Shown one piece after another: positions 35,112 through 50,132 of a DNA stretch of 64,000 nt. The stretch lies in the NCBI RefSeq assembly GCF_036785885.1, contig NC_092326.1, positions 7,874,001 to 7,938,000 of the forward strand, in the 5' to 3' direction. The stretch's first letter is position 1. The number at the start of each line of letters is the position of its first letter. Source of the DNA: Coffea arabica. Its lineage: Eukaryota > Streptophyta > Magnoliopsida > Gentianales > Rubiaceae. The notes beneath the pieces were generated by a model. The model was given only the letters and a program-made list of their open reading frames with translations, made no database searches and was not told the DNA's origin. The position numbers and the translations under genes were made by a program.

Positions 35112-37639
35112 CGGCTAGAGGTGTCAACAGTTGGGGTTTTGCTAACAATGGACTGGCTCGGCTCCAAGTGGCAGCAGTAGTGGTAATTTTAAGAGCTCAC
35201 TAGACGATTGGAGTGTTTGTAGCAGTGACATGGTGAGAGGTGGAACCAGAAGATTGAAAAAAAAGTTTTAGAAATTTTATTTTGACCTATCAAATTACGA
35301 ATGAGCTCATAATTTGACCGAAAAGGCTAAAGTGTAATTAAATATTAAACTTTTAAGCAAAAACTATGTTGTGTTGACAAATCTATCCTCCATTTTCTTG
35401 ATTTGTTGGACTTGATGATAGAAACGAAGGGAATGATGAAAAATATGCACCTAACAAATCTGATGGATAAGTATAGTCTTTTAATAAAGGGCCAAAAAAA
35501 TATAAAAATAAAAATTTAATGGCCAATTGGGCAATTTGCTCATTGATAAACTATTGAATTATCCAACAAAAACAATACTATAGCTATAAGGGTATATTGA
35601 ATCAACTGAACACTAGACAAGTAGGACAACGAACCCTTATACTATAGGTACAAGGGCATAATATATGTATCACATCCAATATTAAATCAACTCAACACTA
35701 GACAAGTGGGACTTAGAACCCCAGGATGACTTCCATAATTTAAAGATGAGACGTTCCGTATCATTTAATCCATTAACTAAATGAATCCTTTTATTAGGGG
35801 ATGCGGGGCATGGCATTTTCATCCCCTTAAAACCTTTGTACGGGAGGACACGAGATTTGTCAACAATTCTAACGCCCAATGCACAATGGTGGAAGAATTA
35901 CTTTTGAGCATAAATTACACGCCCAAAATTATTAAATCTAATTACTAGTAAGTAGTAACTCACGTTGACAGTTATTTGTGGGAGACACATTAAATTTGCA
36001 TGGGCGGATCTTGGAATTTCGACTTGGGGAGCAGCTCCAAGATTTTTAAACTTTTTTCCATCAGAAAATAGATGACTAGGTCCATCAAAAATATGAATTG
36101 CTCCTCCCTCTCGCTCCCAAATGTTTCTTCAAGTTCCAAGCAAAGAATTCCAATGTCTATACACATCATGTTTTCCGCCTTCAAAGCTCAATTTTTGGAT
36201 TAGCTGCAGTGAACTTGTGTTAAACATTTGTTTTTTTCTTGTTAAACATTTTTTTTTTTTGCCTTTCTTATAAAAGAAAACAAAAGAAGTATACCAAGCT
36301 ATACAAGGTCGTTTTGTGGGTGATTGAGTAGATTTCTTCACTATTTAATTACGAGTAAATCTTACATGCACTGATAATGTATACACTATCACCATTAGAT
36401 GTATTACACATGTCCAAAATTTGAATTTCAAGTTCAAACTTACATTAGTTGTCATTCATCTAATATAATAGATTAATCCTTTAATTATACTATTGGATGG
36501 TTAAAGTACTAAATTTGCTTGTAACTAATAACTAGACATTTCCCACTTTGACTTTTGTTGGGATCATTACAAAAGACGGAATTCAATGACGGAGTTCAAA
36601 GTAGTATATAAAGGGAAAAATAATTTCATCGCTAAAAATTAATGCAAATCTTTTGCTCGACAAACTAATTCATATTTCTAACTAGAATTTCTCAAATTTT
36701 TCTGCATTTATTACCACACCTTATTTATTTATTACTTGGTAATATCTGGCTAAGAATTGGCTAGAATTTGCTTCCAGCGCTAAAAATTGTTACCGTGGTT
36801 AAATTTATTTATGTTAGGAGAAATATATTAGACTGTAAATTTGATTCATTCTTGTTCATCTGGAGATATAGGTAGTGCTACAGAGTAAAAAAACCACTCA
36901 ATGAGAGGTTGCGGTTACAATTGTACAAGTCTAACCACAATCGACCCTATATTTCCCAATTGATGTCAGAATTTTCTACACACAAAATATGATTTTGTTA
37001 TTAAACTACCCTATAGCCTCTTTTGCGCCAAAAAAAAAACCCAAATTAGAATTTATCCACCAAATTAAAATGATGTTAATCAAGCCCAAAAATTTTGGGT
37101 TTAGAAAACAACCCTATAGCCTTTTTTTTCTAAGTTTTTAAGGTTCAACAAATATTTTTCATTTTTTTGTTATTCTTTCCCACAAATTTAGGGTACAATC
37201 TTGTTTCATATGTCAAAAAGAAACTTAAATTTAAATAAAGGAAAGATTATCTTTTCTTTGTCCTTTTTTTTTGGGTTCAAATTTCAATAAACATTTGGGC
37301 GAGCTCAAGGTTTAACCAATCTGCAATTAACAATAATCCTTAAATGGAGCTACAACCCATGTATTAATTAGGTCCCACTAACTCAACCCACGGCTGAAAA
37401 AAGCCCGGCATCTAAGGTGACGTTTGGTTCGTGTTTGGAATCGAATTCGAATTAAATTTGGAATTGAATCAGTCATTCCAATACATCTGTTTGGTTCAAT
37501 ACTAGGAATGTATATCATTACTATAATTGATGTTTGGTTCGTTGGTTCTTTCAAAATGGAATATAAGAAATTTTTACTAATTAAATGTATTAGAATAAAT
37601 ATATTAGTAAATTTAGTATAACTAATTAATAATTTCTAT
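35112..37639. other. Spacer without recognised genes
   Basis: Directly after the hAT MITE, another TAGAGGTGTCAA at 35116 may be the end of a second, degraded copy. No coding domain was found; frames at 35682-35879, 35990-36184 and 36129-36341 on minus are unmatched. The word CCCTATAGCC occurs at about 37010 and again 101 bases later, suggesting a small local duplication. Confidence 0.45.
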
Positions 37640-38100
37640 TAGTAAACATGTATAATTGATAATATCAATTATATTACATATAGTAATATACATTATATAA
37701 TATATATAAATAATAATATTATTATTATAAGTTTGTAACTAATTAAATTAAATATTATATATATAATTAAATATAATTATACAACTATTATAATATAAAT
37801 ATATAATTATAATTATATAATAATTCTATGCACATATAATATACATTTATAAATAATATAACTACATTATTATATAATATTCATAAATTTATAATATATA
37901 TATTATATAAATATAATTATATTTAATTAAATAATTATAATATATATTCATATAATATATTATATATGTGTATATAATAATTATAATTATAATAATTATA
38001 AATATATTATATAATTATACTAACATTATAATAAAATATATAATTATAATATATATATTTGATATATGATTTTATATATGTGTAAAATTATATATTAATT
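37640..38100. repeat. AT-only low-complexity tract
   Basis: About 460 bases made almost entirely of A and T with irregular TATA/TAATTA words. Such tracts can act as nuclear-matrix attachment or fragile sites, but nothing here shows a function. Confidence 0.8.
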
Positions 38101-38305
38101 TTTTTAATGGGTGACGGGACGGGCCTCATTTCTAAACGGGAATTAGACTTGAGTTTTGTCCCAAACCCTCCAGGTTACTAGGAAATTGGAAAATTGGAAA
38201 ACTTCGAATTTTTAGAAATAATTTCAAATTTCCAATTTCTATAGTAGTAATCTAAATAATAATTATGGAGTTTATATCAATTCTCCGTTCCAAAACCCTC
38301 CGTTA

Positions 38306-38477
38306 TGAGTGTGTTTGGACAGCCAATTATTTGGCCAAATATATTTGCTGACATCACCATTACAATTTCCAATACACCTTTTTATCTTCCCAATTACCTT
38401 TTTATCTCACATACATCACATCACAAAAAATGGTACAGTAAAAATATTTCAAATAACTTACAATCCAAACACACTCA
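38306..38477. mobile_element. Tourist-like MITE (PIF/Harbinger)
   Basis: Perfect 14-bp terminal inverted repeat TGAGTGTGTTTGGA, flanked by TTA on both sides (38303-38305, 38478-38480). It is 172 bp and non-coding. The interior word CTCACATACATCACATCACA is shared with the element at 52411-52592, so the two belong to one family. Confidence 0.85.
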
Positions 38478-38480
38478 TTA

Positions 38481-39940
38481 TGTTTACCTCTTGTTAGGTT
38501 TTGCCAAATTACTATCTTGACCCTTAGATTTGACCATATTACCGAAAGACCTCCAAATACAAAAAATTCATAACGTTTACACCCTTGTCGTCAATCAATT
38601 AGCGTTGACCACTGACATTCAAACGAAATTAGTATAAAAGTTATGTTGAGGTCCTAAAATACCCTTCAAGCCTAAATTGTATTCCTTGTTCTACCAACAT
38701 CCAAAATTCTAGCCTTATCAAAATAGGCGACGGTTGGTCTTTGGCAAATGATTAGAGCCACCACTCTCGCAACCTCAGTCTTTAATTATTTAAATCCTCT
38801 TTCAAAGGAAAAAAAATCTTTGTACTCAATTTATTGTGTACAAGTTTTATTATCATGAAATCTACCAAAAACTAACCATGAAATTCATACAGATTAAACC
38901 CAATATTACCTCTTCCACCGCCAAATTCATGCCAAACTCCGGAAACTTATGTCCACATATAAATTCCATAGTTTTGATTGAAATAAATAAGATAAAGTTT
39001 TGAACAGATTATCAAGTACATATAGGTAAATCAAGCTAGAATTATTATTCAGGCGACGCCAAATGAATCAACAAGGACCCAACTCTCAGATTTGAAGCAA
39101 ACTTGGTTCAATTTTATATTGCATTGATTTATGCATATATGTGTGTTGAAGTGGTATTACACGGTTCTCCCTTTTTGTATAATAGATTCAACTCCAAGAG
39201 GATGATGCATGTTGAAATTGATTCAAATGATAGACATAAAATTTTCCTACATATTTTTCAATGCCAATGCTGGCATCCGTATTTGCCATGTGAGGCCATT
39301 GAGTAATGGTCCTGATCAAACTCTTTAAAATATCTCCTAATTTCAATGGCGAATGTATCTTTCTACTCAATATTCAAATCTTCTTTTCTTTTTATTTTTT
39401 TGACTAGTAGCACACAAATTTATTCCCTTGATTAGGTTAAGAAAACGTCGAAAAATTTTGCATGCTTATATACTTTAGGATACTTAACCAAATAGAATTT
39501 GAAAATTTTCAAACCCTTGATTATTGATGTTCTTTTGTTGTTGGCTTTTTTTTTTAATTCTTTTTTTCTTGGTTTGTGTAAACCCATTTTTTGTCCTCTT
39601 TCCCTTGTTTTGGTTCCGTATTTAAAGTTTGATCTTAATATATTTTTCTTTTTTCCTTATAATCTGGTTGTTAGTTTTTTCCACTGTTCTACGACCTTTG
39701 TTTGAATTTCTTGTTTCATTTTCACATAAGAATGGCTCTTTCTAGATTCTTTGATTGTATTGCAATTCTTTTAGCACTAGGGTACTTTGTGTCATTTTGA
39801 TTTGTTTGTTAACTAACATTTGGACGGTGCAACTGATAGGGGGACAAAAGTTACATGGTCAAACATCAGGATCAATTTGTAATTTGGCCTAACTTTGAGG
39901 GAGGTAAATGTAATTAACCCGATTTTTAACGGCGCGTAGG
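38481..39940. other. Spacer upstream of RPL18A
   Basis: No coding domain or delimited repeat was recognised. Open frames at 39103-39306 and 39499-39705 are short and AT-driven. The last few hundred bases probably include distal promoter sequence of RPL18A. Confidence 0.45.
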
Positions 39941-40077
39941 GTTTTCTGAGTAATCAGCCTCCGCATCTCCTATATAACCCTAACAAAACCCTTCTCTCTC
40001 TTTTTCAAACGCCTCTCGCCGTCACGCACCCCGGTACACACAATACACAGTGCACAGAGAGAGAGGAGAGCGCTGAA
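39941..40077 (+). promoter_or_regulatory. RPL18A: RPL18A core promoter and 5' UTR
   Basis: A TATA-like CCTATATAACCC near 39969 runs into a telo-box, AACCCTAA (about 39976), and then a pyrimidine-rich stretch (CTTCTCTCTCTTTTTC). A second AAACCCT-type word lies close by. Telo-boxes and pyrimidine-rich leaders are typical of plant ribosomal protein genes and go with growth-linked expression. The transcription start is not determined. Confidence 0.6.
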
Positions 40078-42314
<2,237 letters not shown>

Positions 42315-45300
42315 CATGTTTGGTCTTATTGGATATGAGTAAGCCTGTGACTGATTTCTGCAATTTTGTTGCTGTAGTTCTAAGTACTTTTATTTGCTGG
42401 ACTAGGTCGCTGCAATGAGTGAGAAAGATCTTTATATTGCTGTGGATGGTTAATTATTTTGGTTTCAAAGGATATCAAACGCTATCATTCCTTTTATGTG
42501 TCTTGCGAATGAGTGCTCTCATATCTAGCTTTTAGAATAGTTGGCCTCTATTTTATCTGGAGTCAGTCTCTGGGTAAGTGTTTGTTACTAGTAGCTGGTT
42601 GGTTCCGACAGAAAAGCATTTGTCTGGGGGTTTAAGCTCTCTAGACAGAGTGAGTCCAGTTGCTGATTTTGAAAATATGGTCTAAATAGATAATTTGACA
42701 CAATTGCGGGCTGAGCAACAAAGGATCTGTTTGAGTAGCCTGATGCTTATTATGAGCTTATATTTCAGAGATGGAAACTTTAAGCCGTGCGCATTCAAAA
42801 TTTGGATTTACGTACGAAAATAAATGGCCTTTGCAGCTTTCTCCAATTTAGCAAAATCTATGGATATCTATAATACACAAAATAGATCATCAGCTAGATT
42901 CATGTGTTGAATGCGAAATTGAACACCATTGCAACTTGGATTAAGGTTGATACGGTGATTCGTGCACACTAGATCACTACTAGCCTTTGCTGGAATATTC
43001 AGTATTTATCAGTTTTACTCTAGTTATTTTCCAACTGATCACTTTCCAATGCGATTATTATCAACTAATCCCTTTCCGCAGCGATTCTTCATCACAAAAA
43101 CGCCTCACGCGCTGAGGCTAGCAACTAGGATAATTAATCTGTGATTATTTTGCAGAAAGATTAACTGCACTTTACACCCTCCAATTTTGCAGTAATTTCC
43201 ACTTTGCGCATCTAATTCCTTATTTAGAAGTTTTGTGCCTTAATCCTGTCGAAATACTCCTAATCACCCTCAATGGCTTTTTTTACCTTAGGTTCCCCAA
43301 TGAGTTTTACTGTTAATGAAAGTGAAAAAAGATTATGCCTTCACTCTTTTTTTTTTCTTTTAGATTTTCAAAGATTAATGAGTTTTTTCAACACTGAATA
43401 GACAAGATATATTTGTATACTTTCATTAATTGCACATAATATTACTACTTGAATGTGAATTGGCAAATTTTGTATGTAAGGTGTTCTAGACATGTAATGT
43501 GACTGCAATTGGTAATTTTGAGTTGCAATGTGTTTAAAATAAAAGTTGATGGTACAAAATGAGATTTACTGGAAAATTTTGAGGTGCAAAGTGAAGTGAG
43601 TCCTTAATACAAGCATACAGTTACAAAACACCCATGAAACTAGAGTTGCATAGTTATGCTCAAATAGAGTACAGTAAATTAATTCGATTGACATTTATGA
43701 TATTCGCGTGCTTATCACTCGCACTGACATTTGACCATTTCGAAATTTTGGAATTGCATTTTGCTTCAATATGGGTAGTTCTTAAGTGATCGTTTTTAAA
43801 CAAAGAAAAAAAATAGAATAAAATAAAATAAGTGCATATTAGGTTATCTATTCTCCGCATTCATCGAGCGTTTTGGAAATGTTATGGTTACTTTGGTGCA
43901 AGATAAAATTATATGGCAAATTGACATTTTGGAAAAATCATACCAGTGTATTGACATTTTGGTAAAGTATTATATGTATTTAGACAAATCTTCCATTTTA
44001 ATTTTGATGGATCATTTTTTTTATTTAACCACATTCACTGGTCATGGTAAATTTGACTCTGTACTTCCAAGTGAAGAAGTGAAGCAGTAGATGGTACAAA
44101 TGTTTGCAAGCAAACTTTATTTGTCTTATAAGGGTTAAAAGTATTAAACCCTCTTAACCTTTACTCTCAGTTGCACTTCCTTTAACTCAATAAATAGGTC
44201 TATTGCCCTTCTGCTTTAATTTTTAGAGCAAAAAATGTCCCTTTCATATTAATTATTATTTAATTTCTTTTTTCATATTAATTATTATTTACTTGTCCCT
44301 CATTTATATATTTTTTAAAGTAAAAAACAAAAAAACTCTCTGTGATAAACCTAATACACACAAAAACCTCCCGTGGTTTCAAAACGTACAACATGACAAC
44401 TCATGTTTTGAATTAAATTGTAAAGATGACAAAATTCATTAAATTTAGCGGAAACGTTGTAATGATCCAGATACAAGTAATGTCCCAAAAAACATTATAA
44501 TGATAATTAAAGTCAAGTATGTGAACATGTGGCAAGTACCCTATTATAATAGGATTGGTAATGTACCCAGGGGCTAGATTTTAACTATTATAATGACCCT
44601 ACTAGAAGATTACTGACTTATAAAATGTAATTGAGTCACTCTTTTTTTTTTTTTTTTAATTTTTTTACCCTTACACTTTCTAAAGTTTTGATATTGACTC
44701 CTACAATTCATGTTTCATATTTTGACTCAAGTCCCTAGTAGTATAAAATGTCAAAAATTCACCCATGGGCATTTGACATGGACTGGATTCCTTTGGGTCA
44801 TATCATTTCAGCATAGAAGTACCTAAAATTGACTCTCTTTATGGCTGAGGAAGTATTCTGAAAGTATAAATAGATGAAAGGACAAAAATATGCTACCGTA
44901 GTCCTTTATAGGAGTCTTAAATACTTTAGCAGGACTCTTAAATACTTTGGTGGAAAGTGTTTTGAGGATGGTACTTTGTAGACTAGCAATTAAGTAGGTT
45001 TTGCTAGTTAACTTAATCCAGACCTGTATATCAGCTGAAAAAATGTAGGCTAACTTCAGCTTGTCAAGCTATTTCAGCTAGAAATATTTCCTCTCTTCAG
45101 TAGCATTGGTAAAAATTAGGGATGTAAACGACTTGATTTGAATTCCAACGTGCACTATTCAACTCAAACTAAACGCTTAAAGTTCAAGCCCACCAAACTC
45201 CTAAAATTTGAACTCATATACAAGCTTAATCATTTGTTTATCTAAGTCAAGTTCGAGTTCAAATTCGATTAAACTTAACTCAATTGAGTTGAAGTTTTTA

Positions 45301-45870
45301 GAATTAATATTTTATGTTTGTTAAACAAGATATATGATGAACATGTCGCACTAACAAATCAAATGCTTATATTTATACACATATAAGCAAAGAATGTACT
45401 AATGTTTTGCACATACACGTTCAGGTCATTTGTACACTGAGCTCCAATGGGCTATATAGGGTTGCTACCCCCAAGTAAGCTGCGAAAGTTGGTACAAAAT
45501 GACCATACCAGGAGATTTCTTTCTGTCTTTGCTATTTGTTCAAAACATCATCTGTGATCTAATTTATAAATGCAATCGAATGGTGTAAGAAATGAACAAG
45601 GAGAAAAATAACTTAGCATTAGGGTGGGGACATCACATTTTCTTTCATAACTATTTTGAGTTTTGCCTCCTTGGCAAATGTACCCACATCATCACCAAGC
45701 AAAGAGACATGCAAACAATTTCTGAGGCCCCCCGGTACATTGGCTTCCACTGCAATGCGAAAACTCCAGAGATGCATCTATCAAAGTAATATTAGATCAG
45801 GCAAAAATCCTTCGCCCCTAGGCAAATGTAAACAGCTTCCTTGCAAACTCAAACTGTGAGCTTTAAAAAG
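42315..45870. other. Spacer between RPL18A and the F-box gene
   Basis: The first few hundred bases presumably hold the RPL18A 3' UTR. Apart from the MITE-like element at 43162-43605 no delimited repeat was found. No open frame has a recognisable domain. A stretch near 45118-45300 (CAAGTTCGAGTTCAAATTCG and similar) resembles a degraded MITE. Confidence 0.5.
43162..43605. mobile_element. MITE-like element with about 50-bp inverted ends
   Basis: The left end (CTGCACTTTACACCCTCCAA) aligns for about 50 bases with the reverse complement of the right end (CTTCACTTTGCACCTCAAAA). The 440-bp interior is AT-rich and non-coding. The right end, GAGGTGCAAAGTGAAGTGAG, resembles the end of the repeat at 15926-16493. 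Short TTAA words flank it but no firm target duplication is seen. Confidence 0.55.
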
Positions 45871-47504
45871 TTAGCAGAAGTCAATTACACATGAAATTGA
45901 GCCTCTCGGAAGCGCTAGCAACTTTGCACGTATGACCCCCTGCTTCTCTAAGCTTTCTGTCATGTCAACCGAAAAAGATATAACCATCTTTTGCAGAACC
46001 ATTGCGTGCTTCAAGAAAAAACCTAGTATAGAGAGCTCATAAGGATATCCACACAGATCCCCAATATGGATATTCCTAAGATGTGTTGAGAAGCACTCAG
46101 GAACATGATCCCACTCCCAGTCTTCATCCTCAGGTACAAAGATTCCCTAATTAGATGCATGAAAAACCAGTCAATTTTTTTTTTTAAAAAAAAGAAAAGA
46201 AATATTGCTCTTTTGAAGCAAATGAAAAATTTATTGGGGATCCTAATTGTTCAAGTACCTGGGAAAATGCAAGAGACTGCAGACAATGTGCTCTACTGAT
46301 GAGCAATAATAACAAATCACAAGTTAAATCCATTGAAGATTCAGTAATTTCCAGTTTGGTTAAATTGTTGAAGTCAGGCCACGGAATAGGACATTCACGT
46401 TCATAACTGGTAATGACCTAAGAGGGAGAAACACAGAAAAATTTCAAGCATCAACTTAAAAATTTTAGGCACAATGCAAAGTAACAAATATAACTAAATG
46501 ATGTTTGAGAATGTATTTTACAACATGTCCTGGAAGGGGCTCGAATAAGCACAAGAAACGAGCGGGGAAATAATAAATACCTCAGCAGTATCAGGTGTAA
46601 TTGTTAGACATCTTGCATTCTTCAGCTTTGTGAGAAGGAGAAATGCACGGAAGGCAACGATTCTGTCATTGTCAAAGAGACGTGGCACCTCAGCAACATG
46701 GATATCTGCTACAGCTAATGATGGCTGGTCTGCGAGGATATATTCATTCTCAAGACCACCCTCGTATTTAAGGAATTGAATTTCTGATCCAATGATTGTG
46801 ATCACAAACTTGCTTATGGTAAAACGTTCAATCAACTCGTCATGTATGGTTAGATTCCTAACTTTGGGAGCATGGATGACATTATTATCAGTTGTCCATC
46901 GACATTTATCCAAAACTAAATGCTCAAGCATACAGCAATTTGAAAATAGCTGCTGATTTGAAGGCTTATCTGGAAAAGTTATGCACTCAAGATGTAAGGT
47001 CTCCAAACTGGAAAAACAGATATTAGATGGAAGATTGAGAACATTATAGCATAGCTTCAGTTTGAAAGAAATGAGAGATTCAAGAGAACATGCAGAACTA
47101 GGAAAGTTGAATGGGCCATCAAATTCCGAAAAACTAAGATTAAGCTCTCTAACATTGCACAGGAACAAATGAAGAAGCAATGGATCATGTAAGTCACGAC
47201 ATGAAATTGACAGTTTATCGATATATGTTTCTCGATGAATCACTCTGTTCAAAAGGTTCACAAACAGCATCCTGTCTCCTTGAGAATGTTCATCAAACAC
47301 ATAATGAGAAACAGAAAGCCACAGTCCTTTCCATCTTTTTGACAGGACACTTGTTCTCATGGCATCTTTTGTTGGAACTAGTGATAGAATGCAACCAAGA
47401 ACAGCATCAGGCAAGTTGCTAATCATATCACTACTATCAGCAATATGCAGTTGTTTGGGACTGGCGAAGCTTCTACTGCCGGCCAGCTTCAAATTTGGGT
47501 CCAT
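45871..47504 (-). CDS. F-box/FBD/LRR-type protein, three coding exons
   Basis: A probable substrate adaptor of SCF ubiquitin ligases. Exons 47504-46581, 46417-46259 and 46146-45871 join in phase 0 with GT/AG sites to give 452 residues, ordinary for plant FBD F-box proteins. The F-box lies near residues 27-65 (DMISNLPDAVLGCILSLVPT, then SVLSKRWKGLW). Leucine-rich blocks follow (VRELNLSFSEF, SLESLISFKLKLCYNV, CCMLEHLVLDKC). The FBD signature is in the last exon (VPECFSTHLRNIHI). The ATG at 47504 is preferred; the codon before it is GTG. A weak AG acceptor precedes it at about 47522. No lesion is seen. The substrate is unknown; this family is large and fast-evolving. Confidence 0.9.
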
Positions 47505-48016
47505 CACAACTAACTTCCTATCAAAAAACTGTTACCATTAAATTCTACATATTGTACGAGAACAGATACTATTCACCATCCAGGAGGAGGGGAATTCAAT
47601 GAGAAACAAATCTAATGCAAGAACATAAAAATATCCCATCATTCAATACTAACATTTCAACCCATCAATTACAGAATAATCAGAGTGAGATTACAAATAT
47701 AAGTTACTTCTTTAACAGACTACAAGTAATACCTGTTCTTTGAAGATTCAAAAATTTTATGATTCTCATTAGTATCAAGACACGTAGTTTAATACAAGTG
47801 TAATATCCTGTTACTATCTAATATGCTATTGTACTCCAAGAAGCTAAGCTAAGCTAGTCATCATACAGAAACCCTTCTCACTCTCCCTCCTCCCTCCTCT
47901 TAGCCCCTTCTACCTTTGGGTTAAACATAGCATTCAATTTTCCACATTCACTACTAAGACACAATGGAAGCAAAGGCAAGCCATTTACACAGATGCATCA
48001 GCCCCACATTAACCAT

Positions 48017-48050
48017 CCCCCCCCTCCTCCTCCTCCTCCTTTTTTTTTTG
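48017..48050. repeat. C-rich/(CTC)n/T-run simple repeat
   Basis: A run of C followed by about six CTC units and then a T run, inside the presumed 5' UTR intron of the F-box gene. Confidence 0.8.
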
Positions 48051-48318
48051 TATCCAAATAGGAAATCATAGACAATTAATTTCAAAAACCAAGAGAAAAA
48101 AACAAAATCATCATGAACGTCTATAGGATTAAAAACTCGCCGCCATGTTAAGACAATCTAGAGTAAAACTTACGCACAAATTAAAGGGGTTCAGAAATTT
48201 CTGTTTATCAGTCCATCCACCACTGAATCACAAGTACAACATTTCCACTGGACAGCCAGAACTAGTGAATCATAGAATTGTATAAATTCATGATTCAAAC
48301 ATCATAACAGATCCCACC

Positions 48319-48357
48319 CAAAAAAAAAAAAAAAACACACACACACACACACACACA
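48319..48357. repeat. A-run plus (AC)n microsatellite
   Basis: About sixteen A followed by about eleven AC units; likely length-variable. Confidence 0.85.
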
Positions 48358-48790
48358 ACAACGTTAAAAAAAAGGAAGAAAGAAAATCCCCAATTCACAT
48401 CTTAGGGCATAATTGCAAAATGCAACAAGATTCAGATCCTTAAGAGGGTCAAGAATAAAGAATACTCTAAATTAGCTCTAATTCACTTCCTGCTATATAT
48501 CAATAAAGAACATAAATTCCTACTGCCACAGTGAACTGCAACGTATCCCCTTATCCTGAATTACGAAAGCTTTTTGCAGAAACAAAGTAAAGAATTTCTT
48601 GGGCATGTAGGGAAATATACCTGGGGGAAAAGGGAATTAATAAAAACTCAGACGGGGTCGATCAGTCCCTGCACTTGGGTTGCTGGAGTTGAGGGCGGTG
48701 GCGAAAGAAGAAGGGGCGCAATAGGAACTAGGAAGTGTTGAGGGTAAAGGTGAAACGGACAAAAAGGGTTATAAGTGGAGAGAGGCTGTA

Positions 48791-49150
48791 AATAGGGAGG
48801 GGAAATTCTTCTTACACATATATTTGGCTTGTCATTTCTTTGAAGTTTGGTCTGGAGTTTCCCTCAAAACTCTTGCGTGAATGCGGACTTGTGGTCTGTC
48901 CGAAAGTTATATGAAAGGTTATTTTTTTGAGTTTGGTATGGATCCCGATCATGAATCATGTACTATTTAGATATTCTTACATGTAAGAAGATACTTTGAC
49001 GATTGTGGTATGGACTTAGATTCTTATTTGGTTTAATTATATAAAAAAAATATTCATATTTGGTTTAAGTCCAAAGCAAAGAAATTTGAAAAAAAAAATT
49101 GGTCAAAAGCATCATTTGTGGATCATGTCGTTGATCATATAGTGTGTCCA
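48791..49150. other. Spacer without recognised genes
   Basis: AT-rich sequence upstream of the F-box gene. It shows a local repetition of TTATTTGGTTTAA-like words near 49020 and 49060. No gene was seen. Confidence 0.4.
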
Positions 49151-50132
49151 ATAGCCATCCGAGTTAAGGTAATTTCCTACTGATGCGATTGTCAAGAGCA
49201 CGATTTGAACAGAGTAGCAGAGGGCTGAACGAACTGAAAATGAGCGAATTGGTGCTAGTAAGGTGGTCCCGAATTGACCTACAAAGGAATGAACAACGGA
49301 CTAGCTCCCCGTTGTTACTCCGATGGTCAAGTCAGTGATATCTACGAGTAGAGTAATAGTATAGTTACTGTAGATAGTGTACCTTGTTTTGTCCTATTGT
49401 GCTATATTTATAGGACTCTGGGTAGTAATTTCCTTATAGGATTTATGAGCCCTATTAGGCTACTAGTAGTGGACTCCTTTTTGGACTCCGTCTGTTGGTT
49501 TCGAAAGGCTCGGGAGTTCCGGCTCACTAGGCCCACCCAATTAGGGGGCAGTGGTCTTGTCCGAACTGGTCTTCATAAGAGCCCGAGCTAACTTGCGCAA
49601 ACTGACATGTCACCTGTCCGAACTGACAAGTGGCCTTGGATACTAGCCCTCTTGGAGTCTAGAGTCATTAAAAAGTCGCATGAGTCTAGACCAAATTTCG
49701 AGAGGCGCGTCAGTTCAGTGTGGGGCCCACAGTTTTGTAATCGCCACGTCTGTTGGGATAACCGTCACATTTGTTTACGTAACCGTCACTCCAATCATCA
49801 CGTCGTTCCATAATGACAGTTACTAGTTCAACCGTTACGTCGTGTAGTGGTTGCTGGTATTAAATTCGAAATTTAATTCAGGACACTTCATCTTCCCGCT
49901 CTGGTGGTCCCCTATAAATGGGCCCCACCAGACATCATTCTCATACTTTCCTCTTCATTTTGTTCAATCTCCAAATCCTTTAGTCAGTTCGTACGTTTCT
50001 ACTTCTCTCAAGAGTCTGTTCGTGCGTCCTGTCCTTAGGTGTCAAGAGTCAGTTCGTACTCCTTTCTGGGCAGCACCTAGCGCCCGAGCTACCTTTCCAT
50101 CTTTCATTAGTAAGTCTCCTCTCCCTTCTTTT
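49151..50132 (+). other. Upstream region of the gypsy-type transposon gene
   Basis: Less AT-rich than its surroundings. It contains a TATATTTATAGG word near 49404 and TATAAATGG near 49912, plus several repetitions of the words GAACTGAC and CAGTTCG. Together with the coding remnant it is probably part of one transposable element. I could not define its termini or a second LTR. Confidence 0.35.

Larger units (their letters stand above)
47505..48790 (-). promoter_or_regulatory. Presumed 5' UTR exon, intron and promoter of the F-box gene
   Basis: A more GC-rich stretch at about 48622-48780 ends at a good donor on the minus strand (CCCCCAG|GTATATTTCC, near 48621). With the acceptor near 47522 it would give a 1.1-kb 5' UTR intron. 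This is inferred from splice motifs and base composition only. The intron contains the CTC and AC simple repeats. Confidence 0.45.

Noticed and set aside
49851-50132. A longer N-terminus for the gypsy-type gene starting at 49851
   Set aside because: The frame is open but the sequence looks like a promoter/leader (TATAAATGG near 49912); the ATG at 50133 fits the family start better.
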